From: Stagnihabitans lacustris
Lineage (GTDB): Bacteria; Pseudomonadota; Alphaproteobacteria; Rhodobacterales; Rhodobacteraceae
Direction of reading: 5' to 3'
Length of the DNA stretch: 64,000 nt
Assembly: GCF_025950525.1 (NCBI RefSeq)
Contig: NZ_JAPDGS010000001.1
Span: forward strand, 248,001 to 312,000
The notes beneath the pieces were generated by a model. It had not been told where the DNA came from and searched no databases. It saw nothing but the letters and a program-made list of their open reading frames with translations. Shown piece after piece: positions 43,966-50,540 of this stretch. Made by a program: the position numbers and the translations under genes. Each line of letters starts with the position of its first letter. Position 1 is the first letter of the stretch.

Positions 43966-44262
43966 TAGAGTGTTGCTCCTTCCGTCGCGGCGGTGACTGG
44001 ACCACCGATGTTTGCGGATGGCTTTATGTGGACGCCAAGCGGTAAAGAAAGGCTCAAGAGGCCCACTGTTCCACCCGATTTACTTTGATAAAATTGAAAT
44101 CAAAGCCTTGATCCGGTAAGGTGTTGAATTTTTGCATGAATATTTTCGAACGGGTTCTGGCTTTGGTTTCCGCCATCGAACATGTCCGGCAAAGCTTTGG
44201 CATTAACCGATAAGTTACGCGTTTCTGGCATTCCCCGTCAGCGTGGATCAGGAGATTGCCGG
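43966..44262. promoter_or_regulatory. Divergent promoter region of the PYP operon
   Basis: This 297-bp gap is more A/T-rich than its surroundings and lies between the - strand PYP operon and the + strand gene at 44263. It contains an inverted repeat CTTTGAT (44083-44089) and ATCAAAG (44099-44105) nine bases apart. TTGAAT followed by a T-rich run lies near 44125. No convincing gene is present in this stretch. Confidence 0.5.
44083..44105. promoter_or_regulatory. Inverted repeat, candidate operator
   Basis: CTTTGAT-N9-ATCAAAG, seven perfect paired bases on each side. The half-sites recall FNR-type TTGAT/ATCAA, but the 9-base spacer is not the FNR spacing of four. It lies 118 bp upstream of the first PYP operon gene. 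Confidence 0.4.
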
Positions 44263-44742
44263 ATGCCCAGAATGAGTCTGCGCCAGGATCAGGTGGCGCC
44301 CGATGGGGCGGACATGACATGTGGCCCTTTGGAACAGGTGGCGTTGGACCGTTTGTCCGGTGCGAAACTGACCTTCACCGGGCGACGCATCGCCCTGCAC
44401 CATCTGACCCTGCCCTGGGGGGCGGCCGCGTCAATCGCGCTCTGGGCGAAGCAGAAATCCGGTTTCGTCATTGCGTTTCAAGTGTTTGGCGATGAAGGGT
44501 TGCGCCCTCATGCCGCTGGCGTCGAAACCTTGGATGACGCGATCTGCTTCCTTGAGGATTTCTGCACCCGACTGCCTGACCCGGTTCTTCAGGGCGCCTC
44601 CTATGAAGAGACGCTCTTGACCCTTCAACGCACGATCACCTTTCGCACGACATTCCTGACCCTGGTGGGCGAGGCGCTCGCCGATTGGATCGACCTGCCC
44701 CAGAAGACGGGCCGGAAAACTCAGCAGAAGGCCACAGCATGA
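44263..44742 (+). CDS. Uncharacterised PYP-neighbour protein C
   Basis: A 159-residue protein starting at ATG 44263, with AGGAG eight bases upstream. Residues about 33-105 (GAKLTFTGRRIALHHLTL, then FVIAFQVFGDEGL and LDDAICFLEDFC) match the pattern of proteins A and B beside pyp. The rest is helical. Its stop overlaps the next start by 4 bp. Function unknown. It is divergent from the PYP operon, so the two may share regulation. Confidence 0.75.
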   Translation: MPRMSLRQDQVAPDGADMTCGPLEQVALDRLSGAKLTFTGRRIALHHLTLPWGAAASIALWAKQKSGFVIAFQVFGDEGLRPHAAGVETLDDAICFLEDFCTRLPDPVLQGASYEETLLTLQRTITFRTTFLTLVGEALADWIDLPQKTGRKTQQKATA

Positions 44743-45581
44743 TGCAGCCCACCGATTTTCGCAGCAGGGCCCGCACGGTGCGCGACGCCGCCCGCAAACA
44801 GCTTTTGAAGCTCCGGGAAGAGCGGTTGAACCACAAGAGCATCCGCCTTGCCTCGGCAGGACAGGGCAGCGCGCCGCCGCCTGTTGCCGTTGATGAGGTC
44901 GAAGAACTGGTCCCGGAAGGTTTGGCGCCTGAAAACTTGGTCGCAGAGGGTTTTGCCTCGGAAGTGCTGGCGCCAGAGGGTGTGGTGCCAGAGGTTGAGG
45001 TTCCCGAAGTGACGCTTCCCGTGACCGTCGCGCCCGACCCGGAGGAGGCCTTGGCGCCGCCGCCAGAGGTCAAGCCCAAGGCGGCCAAGCGCAAGGCTCC
45101 GGCCAAGCCTGCCCGCAAACCCCAGCGTGCCACCTTGCCCGAGGCGCCAGAGGATCACTCGATCCGCCGTGCCGCCCTGGCCGAGATGTTCGACGAGGCG
45201 CCACCTGCCGTCCCGGCAGAGTCCGTGCATGCCTCAGATCCAGCAGAGGAATTCCCCCTGGATGACATCCTTGCGGCCGGCCCGCCGGCCCCTGCCGCCG
45301 ACCTGGTCGAGGCCGAAGCCGCGGTTGAACCCGTCGCGTCCGAGGCGTCAATCCCACCCAGCCCCGCAAAATCGGTGGATGACCTGCATCTTTTGCCCGG
45401 CGCTGGCCCGGGTCTGATCTGGATGTTGCGGCAATGTGGCATCACCTGCCTGGCCGACCTCGCCACTTGCGATGGCAACGACCTCAGCCGGAAGCTCGGT
45501 CTCGTGGGACAGATTCTGGACGTTTCGGTCTGGCGCAGCTTTGCCATGGGCCAAGTCGCCCCGATGTCGCAGGCCTCCTAG
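44739..45581 (+). CDS. Low-complexity protein with C-terminal HhH-like domain
   Basis: A 280-residue protein. The first 50 residues are basic and helical, the middle (60-200) is Pro/Ala/Glu-rich and probably disordered, and the last 75 (about 205-270) form a compact domain with LHLLPGAGPGLIWMLRQCGITCLADLA, like the helix-hairpin-helix motif found in several DNA- or ribosome-associated proteins. It is translationally coupled to protein C. Function unknown; the end overlaps the GntR gene by four bases in the convergent direction. Confidence 0.6.
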   Translation: MMQPTDFRSRARTVRDAARKQLLKLREERLNHKSIRLASAGQGSAPPPVAVDEVEELVPEGLAPENLVAEGFASEVLAPEGVVPEVEVPEVTLPVTVAPDPEEALAPPPEVKPKAAKRKAPAKPARKPQRATLPEAPEDHSIRRAALAEMFDEAPPAVPAESVHASDPAEEFPLDDILAAGPPAPAADLVEAEAAVEPVASEASIPPSPAKSVDDLHLLPGAGPGLIWMLRQCGITCLADLATCDGNDLSRKLGLVGQILDVSVWRSFAMGQVAPMSQAS

Positions 45582-46273
45582 CGGGGCAGAGCCACATCGG
45601 TCAAATGGGCCTCTTTCAGGAAATCGACGAATCCGTCCCGGAATTGGCGCGTATGGGCGTGGGCAAGCCGATCGGCTCGATCCATGTCGCGGTCGCGGAT
45701 CGCCTCCAGCATCTCTTGGTGTTCGTCGGTCAATAGGACCCCGTCGCCGCGCTCCAGGAAGTCGAAATGCAGATGCAGCATGCGGCGGCCCTGATCCAAG
45801 AGCCGCTGGTAAAATGCTGATAAATATGGGTTTCTCCCGGCCTTTGCGATGGCCATGTGAAAGAGCTTGTTGGCCTCCGACATGGCCAGATGGTCGCCGC
45901 CGCGCACCGCGGCCTCGAACTCCGATTGCCGGGCCGCGATGGCGGTCAGGTCCGCGTCCGACCGCAACCCCGCCGCAAGCCGCGTGTTCATCCGCTGGGC
46001 AATGTCCAGCGCCTCGACATATTTCGGAAAGCTCTGAATATCGATGGGCGCCACGATGGTCGAGCGATTGGCCAGCGTCACCACCAGCTCATCCCCCGCC
46101 AGCCGGATCAAGGCCTCGCGCACCGGAGAGCGCGACATGGCAAAGCGCTCTGCCAGCGTGGTTTCGTCCAACAGCGCGCCGGGTTCCAGGCGCAAGGACA
46201 AGATTTCGTCGCGCAAAGTGTCGTAGGCATATCGGACGCCCGTCCCCTTGGCCCGCTTTGGTTCGCTCTCCAT
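45578..46273 (-). CDS. GntR-family (FCD) regulator of the hydroxyproline genes
   Basis: A 231-residue repressor with an N-terminal winged helix (YAYDTLRDEILSLRLEPGALLDE then SPVREALIRLAGDELV) and a C-terminal FCD ligand-binding domain (about 90-220). ATG at 46273 with GGGAGG upstream. FCD proteins bind organic acids or amino acid derivatives through a metal. It is divergent from the catabolic operon starting at 46366 and so probably controls it. Confidence 0.9.
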   Translation of the reverse strand: MESEPKRAKGTGVRYAYDTLRDEILSLRLEPGALLDETTLAERFAMSRSPVREALIRLAGDELVVTLANRSTIVAPIDIQSFPKYVEALDIAQRMNTRLAAGLRSDADLTAIAARQSEFEAAVRGGDHLAMSEANKLFHMAIAKAGRNPYLSAFYQRLLDQGRRMLHLHFDFLERGDGVLLTDEHQEMLEAIRDRDMDRADRLAHAHTRQFRDGFVDFLKEAHLTDVALPR

Positions 46274-46365
46274 CGGCCCTCCCTTGTCGACACGTTGTTT
46301 TTCATTTGACGCGCCGTGACGCAAGCGCCATTCTTGTCGACATCATGACGACAAAGGAAATGACG

Positions 46366-47247
46366 ATGAAGCTGCAAGGCGTCCTGCCGGCCCTGGTCAC
46401 CCCATTCGATGCAAAAGGTTCCATCGACTTCGCGGCATTCGGCCGCCATTTGACCGCCCTGCGCGCGGCCGGCGTTGCGGGCTGGGTGCCCTGCGGTTCG
46501 TCGGGCGAATACAATTTCCTGACCGATGCCGAGCGGGATCAGGTCTTGCGCTTCGTCCAGGATTTCGCCCGTCCAGGCGAGGTTCTGATCGCTGGCACCA
46601 ATGCGCCCTCGACGGCGGGGGTGATCGAAAATACCTTGAAAGCCAAGGCCTTGGGCTATGATGCCGTCCTTCTGGCCGTGCCATTTTACACCAAACCCAC
46701 CCAGGCCGAGATCGTCCGCCACTTCCAGGCCGTGATCCAGGCCACCGACATGAACATCGTGCTCTACTCCTATCCCGGCAAGGATGGCGTCGAGATCGGC
46801 TATGAGGCGCTGGACGCGCTTGCCGACGAACCGCGGATCATCGGGATCAAGGAAAGCTCGGGCGTTTTGCAGCGCGCCATCGGGATCGCGACGCGCTACG
46901 CGGGGCGCATCCAGCTGGTCTCGGGCTCGGACGACATCGCCTGGGATTTCATGCATTGGGGCGCCGACAGCTGGATTTGCGGTCCGGCCAATTGCATGGC
47001 CAAGCCGGTCTGCGAGATGGATGCCGCCTTCCGCCAAGGCGACCATGCCCGCGCAAAACAGATCATGACCGCGATCTGGCCCGCCATGAACGTGTTGGAA
47101 TCGGGGAAATTCGTGCAAAAACTGAAGTTTGGCTGTGAGCTGCAGGGCAATCCCGTGGGTGAATGTCGGATGCCGCTGGGGCCGCTGACCGCGGAGGAAA
47201 AGGCGGAATTCGCCCAGGCCATGCAGGTCGTGGTGGACTGGAAATGA
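46366..47247 (+). CDS. DHDPS-family aldolase/deaminase, likely LhpC-type
   Basis: A 293-residue TIM-barrel enzyme of the dihydrodipicolinate synthase family. The Schiff-base Lys is Lys162 in GIKESSG, with Tyr134 in LYSYPGK. The start at 46366 is favoured by AAAGGAAA at 46353-46360; two earlier in-frame ATGs exist. Next to a FAD-dependent oxidase and a proline racemase-family gene, the best reading is pyrroline-4-hydroxy-2-carboxylate deaminase in hydroxyproline breakdown. A related keto-acid aldolase is possible. Confidence 0.75.
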   Translation: MKLQGVLPALVTPFDAKGSIDFAAFGRHLTALRAAGVAGWVPCGSSGEYNFLTDAERDQVLRFVQDFARPGEVLIAGTNAPSTAGVIENTLKAKALGYDAVLLAVPFYTKPTQAEIVRHFQAVIQATDMNIVLYSYPGKDGVEIGYEALDALADEPRIIGIKESSGVLQRAIGIATRYAGRIQLVSGSDDIAWDFMHWGADSWICGPANCMAKPVCEMDAAFRQGDHARAKQIMTAIWPAMNVLESGKFVQKLKFGCELQGNPVGECRMPLGPLTAEEKAEFAQAMQVVVDWK

Positions 47248-48476
47248 CCACTTTGGTGATCGGCGCGGGCATCATCGGCACCGCGCTGGCGCATGAGCTG
47301 CAAAAGCGCGGGCGCCAGGTCACGCTGATTGACCGCGCCGGGCCGGGGCAGGGGGCCTCTTTCGGCAATATGGCCTCGATTGCCGTGACAGAGTTCATGC
47401 CGGCCTCGCGCCCGTCGGTTTGGCGGCAGATCCCGGGCTGGATGCTGGACCCGGAGGGGCCGATTCGGGTCCGTCCCGGCCATATGCCGCGGCTTGTGCC
47501 GTGGTTCTTGCGGTTTATCGCGGCTTCGCGCCCCTCTCGGCTGCGCGCGCTGGAGGCGCAGGGGGCGGCTCTGTGTGCCCGTTCGCTGGAGGATACCGAG
47601 GCGCTTTTGGCCGCCACGGGCCTGTCGGACCAGATCACCGCCGAGGGCTGTTTGTCGCTTTATGCCGACCAGGCCGAATTCAAGGCTGACCGTGAGCATA
47701 TTGAAATCCTTGAACGTTTTGGCATCCCCCATCATGTTCTGGACGGGGCCGCCCTGCGCGCGCTAGAGCCGGAAGTGTCCGATCACATCGGCATGGCGGT
47801 GCTTTTCCCGAAAAATCGCTCGATCAAGGACCCTTACAGGCTGGTTCTGGCGCTGGCCGCGCGCTTTCAAGCCTTGGGCGGGCAGGTTCTGCAGGGCGAG
47901 GTTGCGGGCTTTGTCCGCGCGGATCGGATCACGGGCGTGACGCTGAAAGACGGTCGCACCTTGCCCGCCGACGAGGTCGTCATCGCGGCCGGCGCCCATT
48001 CCGCGGCGTTGGCGCGTGCCTTGGGCGAGCCGATCCCGCTGGAGACCGAGCGCGGCTATCACACGCAGATCATGGCGCCCGGGATTTCGCTGCGCCATTC
48101 GATCATCTGGCCGGCCCGCGCTTTCATGGTGACGCCGACGGCGGGGGGCATCCGAGTTGGCGGCACGGTCGAGATGGCGGGGCTGACGGCGCCGCCCGAC
48201 TATCGCCGGGCCAAGGTCACGGTGCGGCGCGCGCTGACCGCCTTGCCGCGCTTGCAGGTTCGCCAAACCTCGGAATGGATGGGCCATCGGCCGGCGCTTC
48301 CCGATACGGTGCCGATTCTATCGGCCTCGGCCCGGACGCGGGGGCTGTTTTACGCCACCGGCCACGGCCATCTGGGTCTGACCCAGGCCGCCACGACCGC
48401 CCTTTTGATGGGCGACCTGATCACCGGGGTCCGGCCCGCGCTGGACCTTACCCCCTATCGCATCGACCGGTTTTGA
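47244..48476 (+). CDS. FAD-dependent D-amino acid (hydroxyproline) oxidoreductase
   Basis: A 410-residue DadA-like protein with an N-terminal FAD-binding fold (TLVIGAGIIGTALAHEL) and the usual C-terminal glycine motif (YATGHGHLGLTQAATTALLMGDLI). ATG at 47244 overlaps the upstream stop by 4 bp; longer readings lack coding character. In this operon it would oxidise cis-4-hydroxy-D-proline to the pyrroline substrate of the deaminase. A general D-amino acid dehydrogenase is the alternative. Confidence 0.82.
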   Translation: MTTLVIGAGIIGTALAHELQKRGRQVTLIDRAGPGQGASFGNMASIAVTEFMPASRPSVWRQIPGWMLDPEGPIRVRPGHMPRLVPWFLRFIAASRPSRLRALEAQGAALCARSLEDTEALLAATGLSDQITAEGCLSLYADQAEFKADREHIEILERFGIPHHVLDGAALRALEPEVSDHIGMAVLFPKNRSIKDPYRLVLALAARFQALGGQVLQGEVAGFVRADRITGVTLKDGRTLPADEVVIAAGAHSAALARALGEPIPLETERGYHTQIMAPGISLRHSIIWPARAFMVTPTAGGIRVGGTVEMAGLTAPPDYRRAKVTVRRALTALPRLQVRQTSEWMGHRPALPDTVPILSASARTRGLFYATGHGHLGLTQAATTALLMGDLITGVRPALDLTPYRIDRF

Positions 48477-48479
48477 CCC

Positions 48480-49496
48480 ATGCGTGACCTGGAACTTCTG
48501 CTTGTCCATGCCCAGGGCGAGATCGGCCATGTGATCACCGGCGGCGCGCCCGATATTCCGGGTGCGACCGTGCTGGAAAAGATGAACCATATCAATCAGG
48601 TGGACGACAGCCTGCGCCGCTTTGTCTGTTTCGAGCCCCGCGCCCATGTGGCGATGACGGTCAACCTTTTGTTGGCGCCAACGCGGCCCGATGCCGATGC
48701 GGGCTTTATCGTGCTGCAGGCCGACCGCGCCCATCCGATGAGCGGGTCGAACGCGATTTGCGTCGTGACCGCCCTGATCGAAACGGGGCGCGTGGCGATC
48801 ACGGGGCCAGAGACCCTCGTGCGGCTGGATACGGCGGCGGGGCTGATTCTGGCCCGGGCGCGCTGCGAAAATGGCCGCTGCCTTTCGGTTAGCCTGGACA
48901 ATGTGCCGGCCTTTGTGGTGGCTTTGGACCACCAGGTTGACACGCCCTTTGGCGCTTTGAGCGTCGATATCGCCTTTGGTGGGGTGTTTTACGCGCAAAT
49001 CGACGTGGCGCAGACCGGTTTGGCGATCACGCCCGACCATGCCCGCCAGCTGGCCGAGGCCGGTATCGCCATCAAGGCGGCGCTGTCGGGCCTGCGGGTC
49101 CAGCATCCGACGATCCCCAGCCTGACCGAAATCGCCTATGTCATGTTCCGCGACTATCAGGCGGATGGGTCCGTCGTGACCTGCACGACGCTGCGGCCGG
49201 GGCGGGTTGACCGCTCGCCCTGCGGGACGGGGTCGTCGGCCAACCTTGCGGTTTTGCAGGCGCGGGGGCGGCTGACGCTGCATCGGCCGATGATCTCGCG
49301 TTCGATCATCGGTGGGGTCTTCACCGCCGAGGCGATTGGCGAGACGACGGTTGGCCCCTATCGCGCCGTTTTGCCCCGCATCACCGGCGCCGCGCGGGTT
49401 TATGGTCGGCAATACCTGACCCGGACCGAGGATGACCCTTTTGCGGCGGGTTTTGCCCTGTCCGACACCTGGGGCCCAGAGGTCGGCGACCTGTAA
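48480..49496 (+). CDS. Proline racemase-family enzyme with Ser-Cys site
   Basis: A 338-residue proline racemase-family protein. The first active-site residue is Ser88 (PMSGSNA) instead of Cys, and the second is Cys248 (RSPCGTGSSA). Cys-Cys pairs belong to racemases and 4-hydroxyproline epimerases; Ser-Cys members have been described as hydroxyproline epimerases that may also dehydrate trans-3-hydroxyproline. With its two neighbours it completes a hydroxyproline pathway. It starts 3 bp after the oxidase stop and is followed by a strong hairpin. Confidence 0.85.
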   Translation: MRDLELLLVHAQGEIGHVITGGAPDIPGATVLEKMNHINQVDDSLRRFVCFEPRAHVAMTVNLLLAPTRPDADAGFIVLQADRAHPMSGSNAICVVTALIETGRVAITGPETLVRLDTAAGLILARARCENGRCLSVSLDNVPAFVVALDHQVDTPFGALSVDIAFGGVFYAQIDVAQTGLAITPDHARQLAEAGIAIKAALSGLRVQHPTIPSLTEIAYVMFRDYQADGSVVTCTTLRPGRVDRSPCGTGSSANLAVLQARGRLTLHRPMISRSIIGGVFTAEAIGETTVGPYRAVLPRITGAARVYGRQYLTRTEDDPFAAGFALSDTWGPEVGDL

Positions 49497-49504
49497 CCGC
49501 TTGA

Positions 49505-49548
49505 AATGACAAAGGGCCTGCATCTTTGGATGCGGGCCCTTTTGTCAT
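49505..49548. terminator. Bidirectional terminator between the operon and the hairpin array
   Basis: A stem of about 19 bp: ATGACAAAGGGCC-GCATC on the left pairs with GATGC-GGCCCTTTTGTCAT on the right around a TTTG loop. It has U-runs in both directions and would end the hydroxyproline operon (+) and the hairpin array transcript (-). Confidence 0.85.
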
Positions 49549-49561
49549 GCAAGGAAGGGAG

Positions 49562-49629
49562 GCGGCGCGCTCGAGGGAGGAGGAAGAGCGCGCCGCAGGT
49601 CAGAAGGCCCAAGGGAGGAGGAGAGGGCC
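49562..49629 (-). ncRNA. CcsR-like unit F (hairpins 2 and 1)
   Basis: Hairpin 2 (49606-49629) has a 5-bp stem; hairpin 1 (49562-49596) has an 11-bp perfect stem, GCGGCGCGCTC/GAGCGCGCCGC. Last unit before the terminator. Confidence 0.75.
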
Positions 49630-49663
49630 ATCGACATCGGTGGGGCATTTGCCCCGAAAAGGT

Positions 49664-49700
49664 GCGACGGAACCCGAGGGAGGAGGAAGGGTCCCGTCGC
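49664..49700 (-). ncRNA. CcsR-like single hairpin E (hairpin 3)
   Basis: Stem GCGACGGaACCC/GGGTcCCGTCGC; the one imperfect position is a U-G pair on the - strand. It stands alone, with 35-bp spacers containing a separate GGGGC/GCCCC stem at 49642-49655. Confidence 0.7.
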
Positions 49701-49704
49701 TTTT

Positions 49705-49771
49705 TGCGGCGCGCCTCGGGAGGAGGTGAGGCGGCTGCGGTTCCCGGCCCGAGGGAGGAGGAGTGGGCCGG
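49705..49771 (-). ncRNA. CcsR-like unit D (hairpins 5 and 4)
   Basis: Hairpin 5 (49744-49771) has a perfect 7-bp stem CCGGCCC/GGGCCGG; hairpin 4 (about 49705-49737) has a 6-bp CGCCTC/GAGGCG stem with an imperfect lower part. Confidence 0.72.
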
Positions 49772-49780
49772 TAGAGGGTG

Positions 49781-49847
49781 GGCGGCGCCCCCGGGAGGAG
49801 GATGGGCGCGCCGCCGATCCGATGGCCCGAGGGAGGAGGAGGGGCCA
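49781..49847 (-). ncRNA. CcsR-like unit C (hairpins 7 and 6)
   Basis: Hairpin 7 (49823-49847) has a 6-bp stem TGGCCC/GGGCCA; hairpin 6 (49781-49815) has a GGCGGCGC-based long stem with one mismatch. Nearly the same layout as unit B. Confidence 0.75.
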
Positions 49848-49864
49848 ACGAAATCAAATCTGTG

Positions 49865-49931
49865 GGCGGCGCGCCCGGGAGGAGGATAGGCACGCCGCCA
49901 GATCGAAGGCCCGAGGGAGGAGGATTGGGCC
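49865..49931 (-). ncRNA. CcsR-like unit B (hairpins 9 and 8)
   Basis: Hairpin 9 (49908-49931) has a 5-bp stem GGCCC/GGGCC; hairpin 8 (49865-49899) has an 11-bp stem GGCGGCGcGCC/GGCaCGCCGCC, whose odd pair is G-U on the - strand. Confidence 0.75.
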
Positions 49932-49964
49932 GTCGAAGTCTGGACCCGAGGGTCCGTAGTGCTG

Positions 49965-50032
49965 CTGCGACATCAGGGAGGAGGAGGATGCCGCAGTTTT
50001 CAGTCTGGATTGGGAGGAGGATAATCCCGACT
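49965..50032 (-). ncRNA. CcsR-like unit A (hairpins 11 and 10)
   Basis: Closest to the DUF1127 gene. Hairpin 11 (50002-50032) has a 10-bp stem AGTCtGGATT/AATCCcGACT with one mismatch; hairpin 10 (49965-49996) has a 10-bp stem CTGCGaCATC/GATGcCGCAG whose odd pair is U-G on the - strand. These stems differ in sequence from the GGCGGCGC type of units B-D. Confidence 0.75.
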
Positions 50033-50053
50033 GGTTAAAATTTCGTTCCCGCC

Positions 50054-50269
50054 TTAGGCGGCGTAGGCGGCCTCACGGGCCACGGCGCCGATGTTCGACC
50101 GCGACAGGCCCAGGTCGGCCAGATCCCGATCCGACAGCGAGTTCAGTTCGAACACGGTCTGATTATAGACCTTGCGGCGTTCGATCAGGTCCATCGCCAC
50201 TTTCACCAGGGCGTTGAAGCGATCAGAAAAGCTCACAGACACGGAGCGGGAAGAGTTCACATAAGCCAT
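50054..50269 (-). CDS. DUF1127 small protein (CcaF1-like)
   Basis: A 71-residue basic protein ending in the DUF1127 helix pair (YNQTVFELNSLSDRDLADLGLSRSNI). ATG at 50269 with GAGG about nine bases upstream; longer readings are not coding-like. In Rhodobacter sphaeroides the DUF1127 protein CcaF1 is an RNA-binding protein encoded just upstream of the CcsR sRNAs and co-transcribed with them under heat-shock sigma factors. The same order here (22 bp gap to the first hairpin) supports that identity. Confidence 0.88.
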   Translation of the reverse strand: MAYVNSSRSVSVSFSDRFNALVKVAMDLIERRKVYNQTVFELNSLSDRDLADLGLSRSNIGAVAREAAYAA

Positions 50270-50540
50270 GGTCAGCCTCACATTCATTTCTTTGGCGGCG
50301 AACCCTTCCGATCTCGTTTCGGCTTGTCCGTCGCTGTTAGGGCAAACATGGGGCATTTGCTGCGGCTGCACAATCCGCCCCCTCTTCAATGCCGCCATGC
50401 AGCATACGCATGGCTAGGCTTAACAAAAAGTTCATATTAATCATGTTGATCGCTGAATTTTTTAGCATTTGGTCAAGCGGCGCTTGCCCTTTGCCTGCAA
50501 AGGTCCCACCCTGCCGCGATACTGTGCAGCGGAGAAAGAA
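50270..50540. promoter_or_regulatory. Divergent promoter region of DUF1127 and mrp
   Basis: 271 bp between the - strand DUF1127 gene and the + strand mrp gene. The part around 50420-50465 is A/T-rich. A stress-sigma promoter for the DUF1127/sRNA unit is expected here from the Rhodobacter parallel, but I could not pick unambiguous elements. No gene seen. Confidence 0.4.

Larger units (their letters stand above)
49562..50032 (-). ncRNA. Expanded CcsR-like (cuckoo RNA) hairpin array
   Basis: Eleven hairpins in 471 bp, each with CCUCCUCCC in the loop when read on the - strand (the + strand shows GGGAGGAGG at 49575, 49613, 49678, 49718, 49753, 49793, 49831, 49877, 49915, 49976 and 50012). The motif is complementary to the Shine-Dalgarno sequence. 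In Rhodobacter sphaeroides four homologous CcsR sRNAs with this loop motif follow a DUF1127 gene; here a DUF1127 gene also lies immediately upstream. Stems alternate between short and long, so units probably consist of two hairpins each. Stem mismatches become G-U pairs only on the - strand in three hairpins. Confidence 0.88.

Noticed and set aside
44054..44320. An 88-codon - strand frame in the PYP promoter region
   Set aside because: It overlaps the start of the + strand gene with the better ribosome site, has uneven codon use and lacks its own ribosome site.
49506..49889. Coding sequence on + or - strand within the hairpin array
   Set aside because: The Gly/Arg/Glu-rich frames come directly from the GGGAGGAGG repeats and have no ribosome site or conserved pattern.
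49562..50032. A CRISPR array
   Set aside because: The repeated element is a 9-base loop motif within inverted repeats of differing stems, with irregular spacing and no cas genes.
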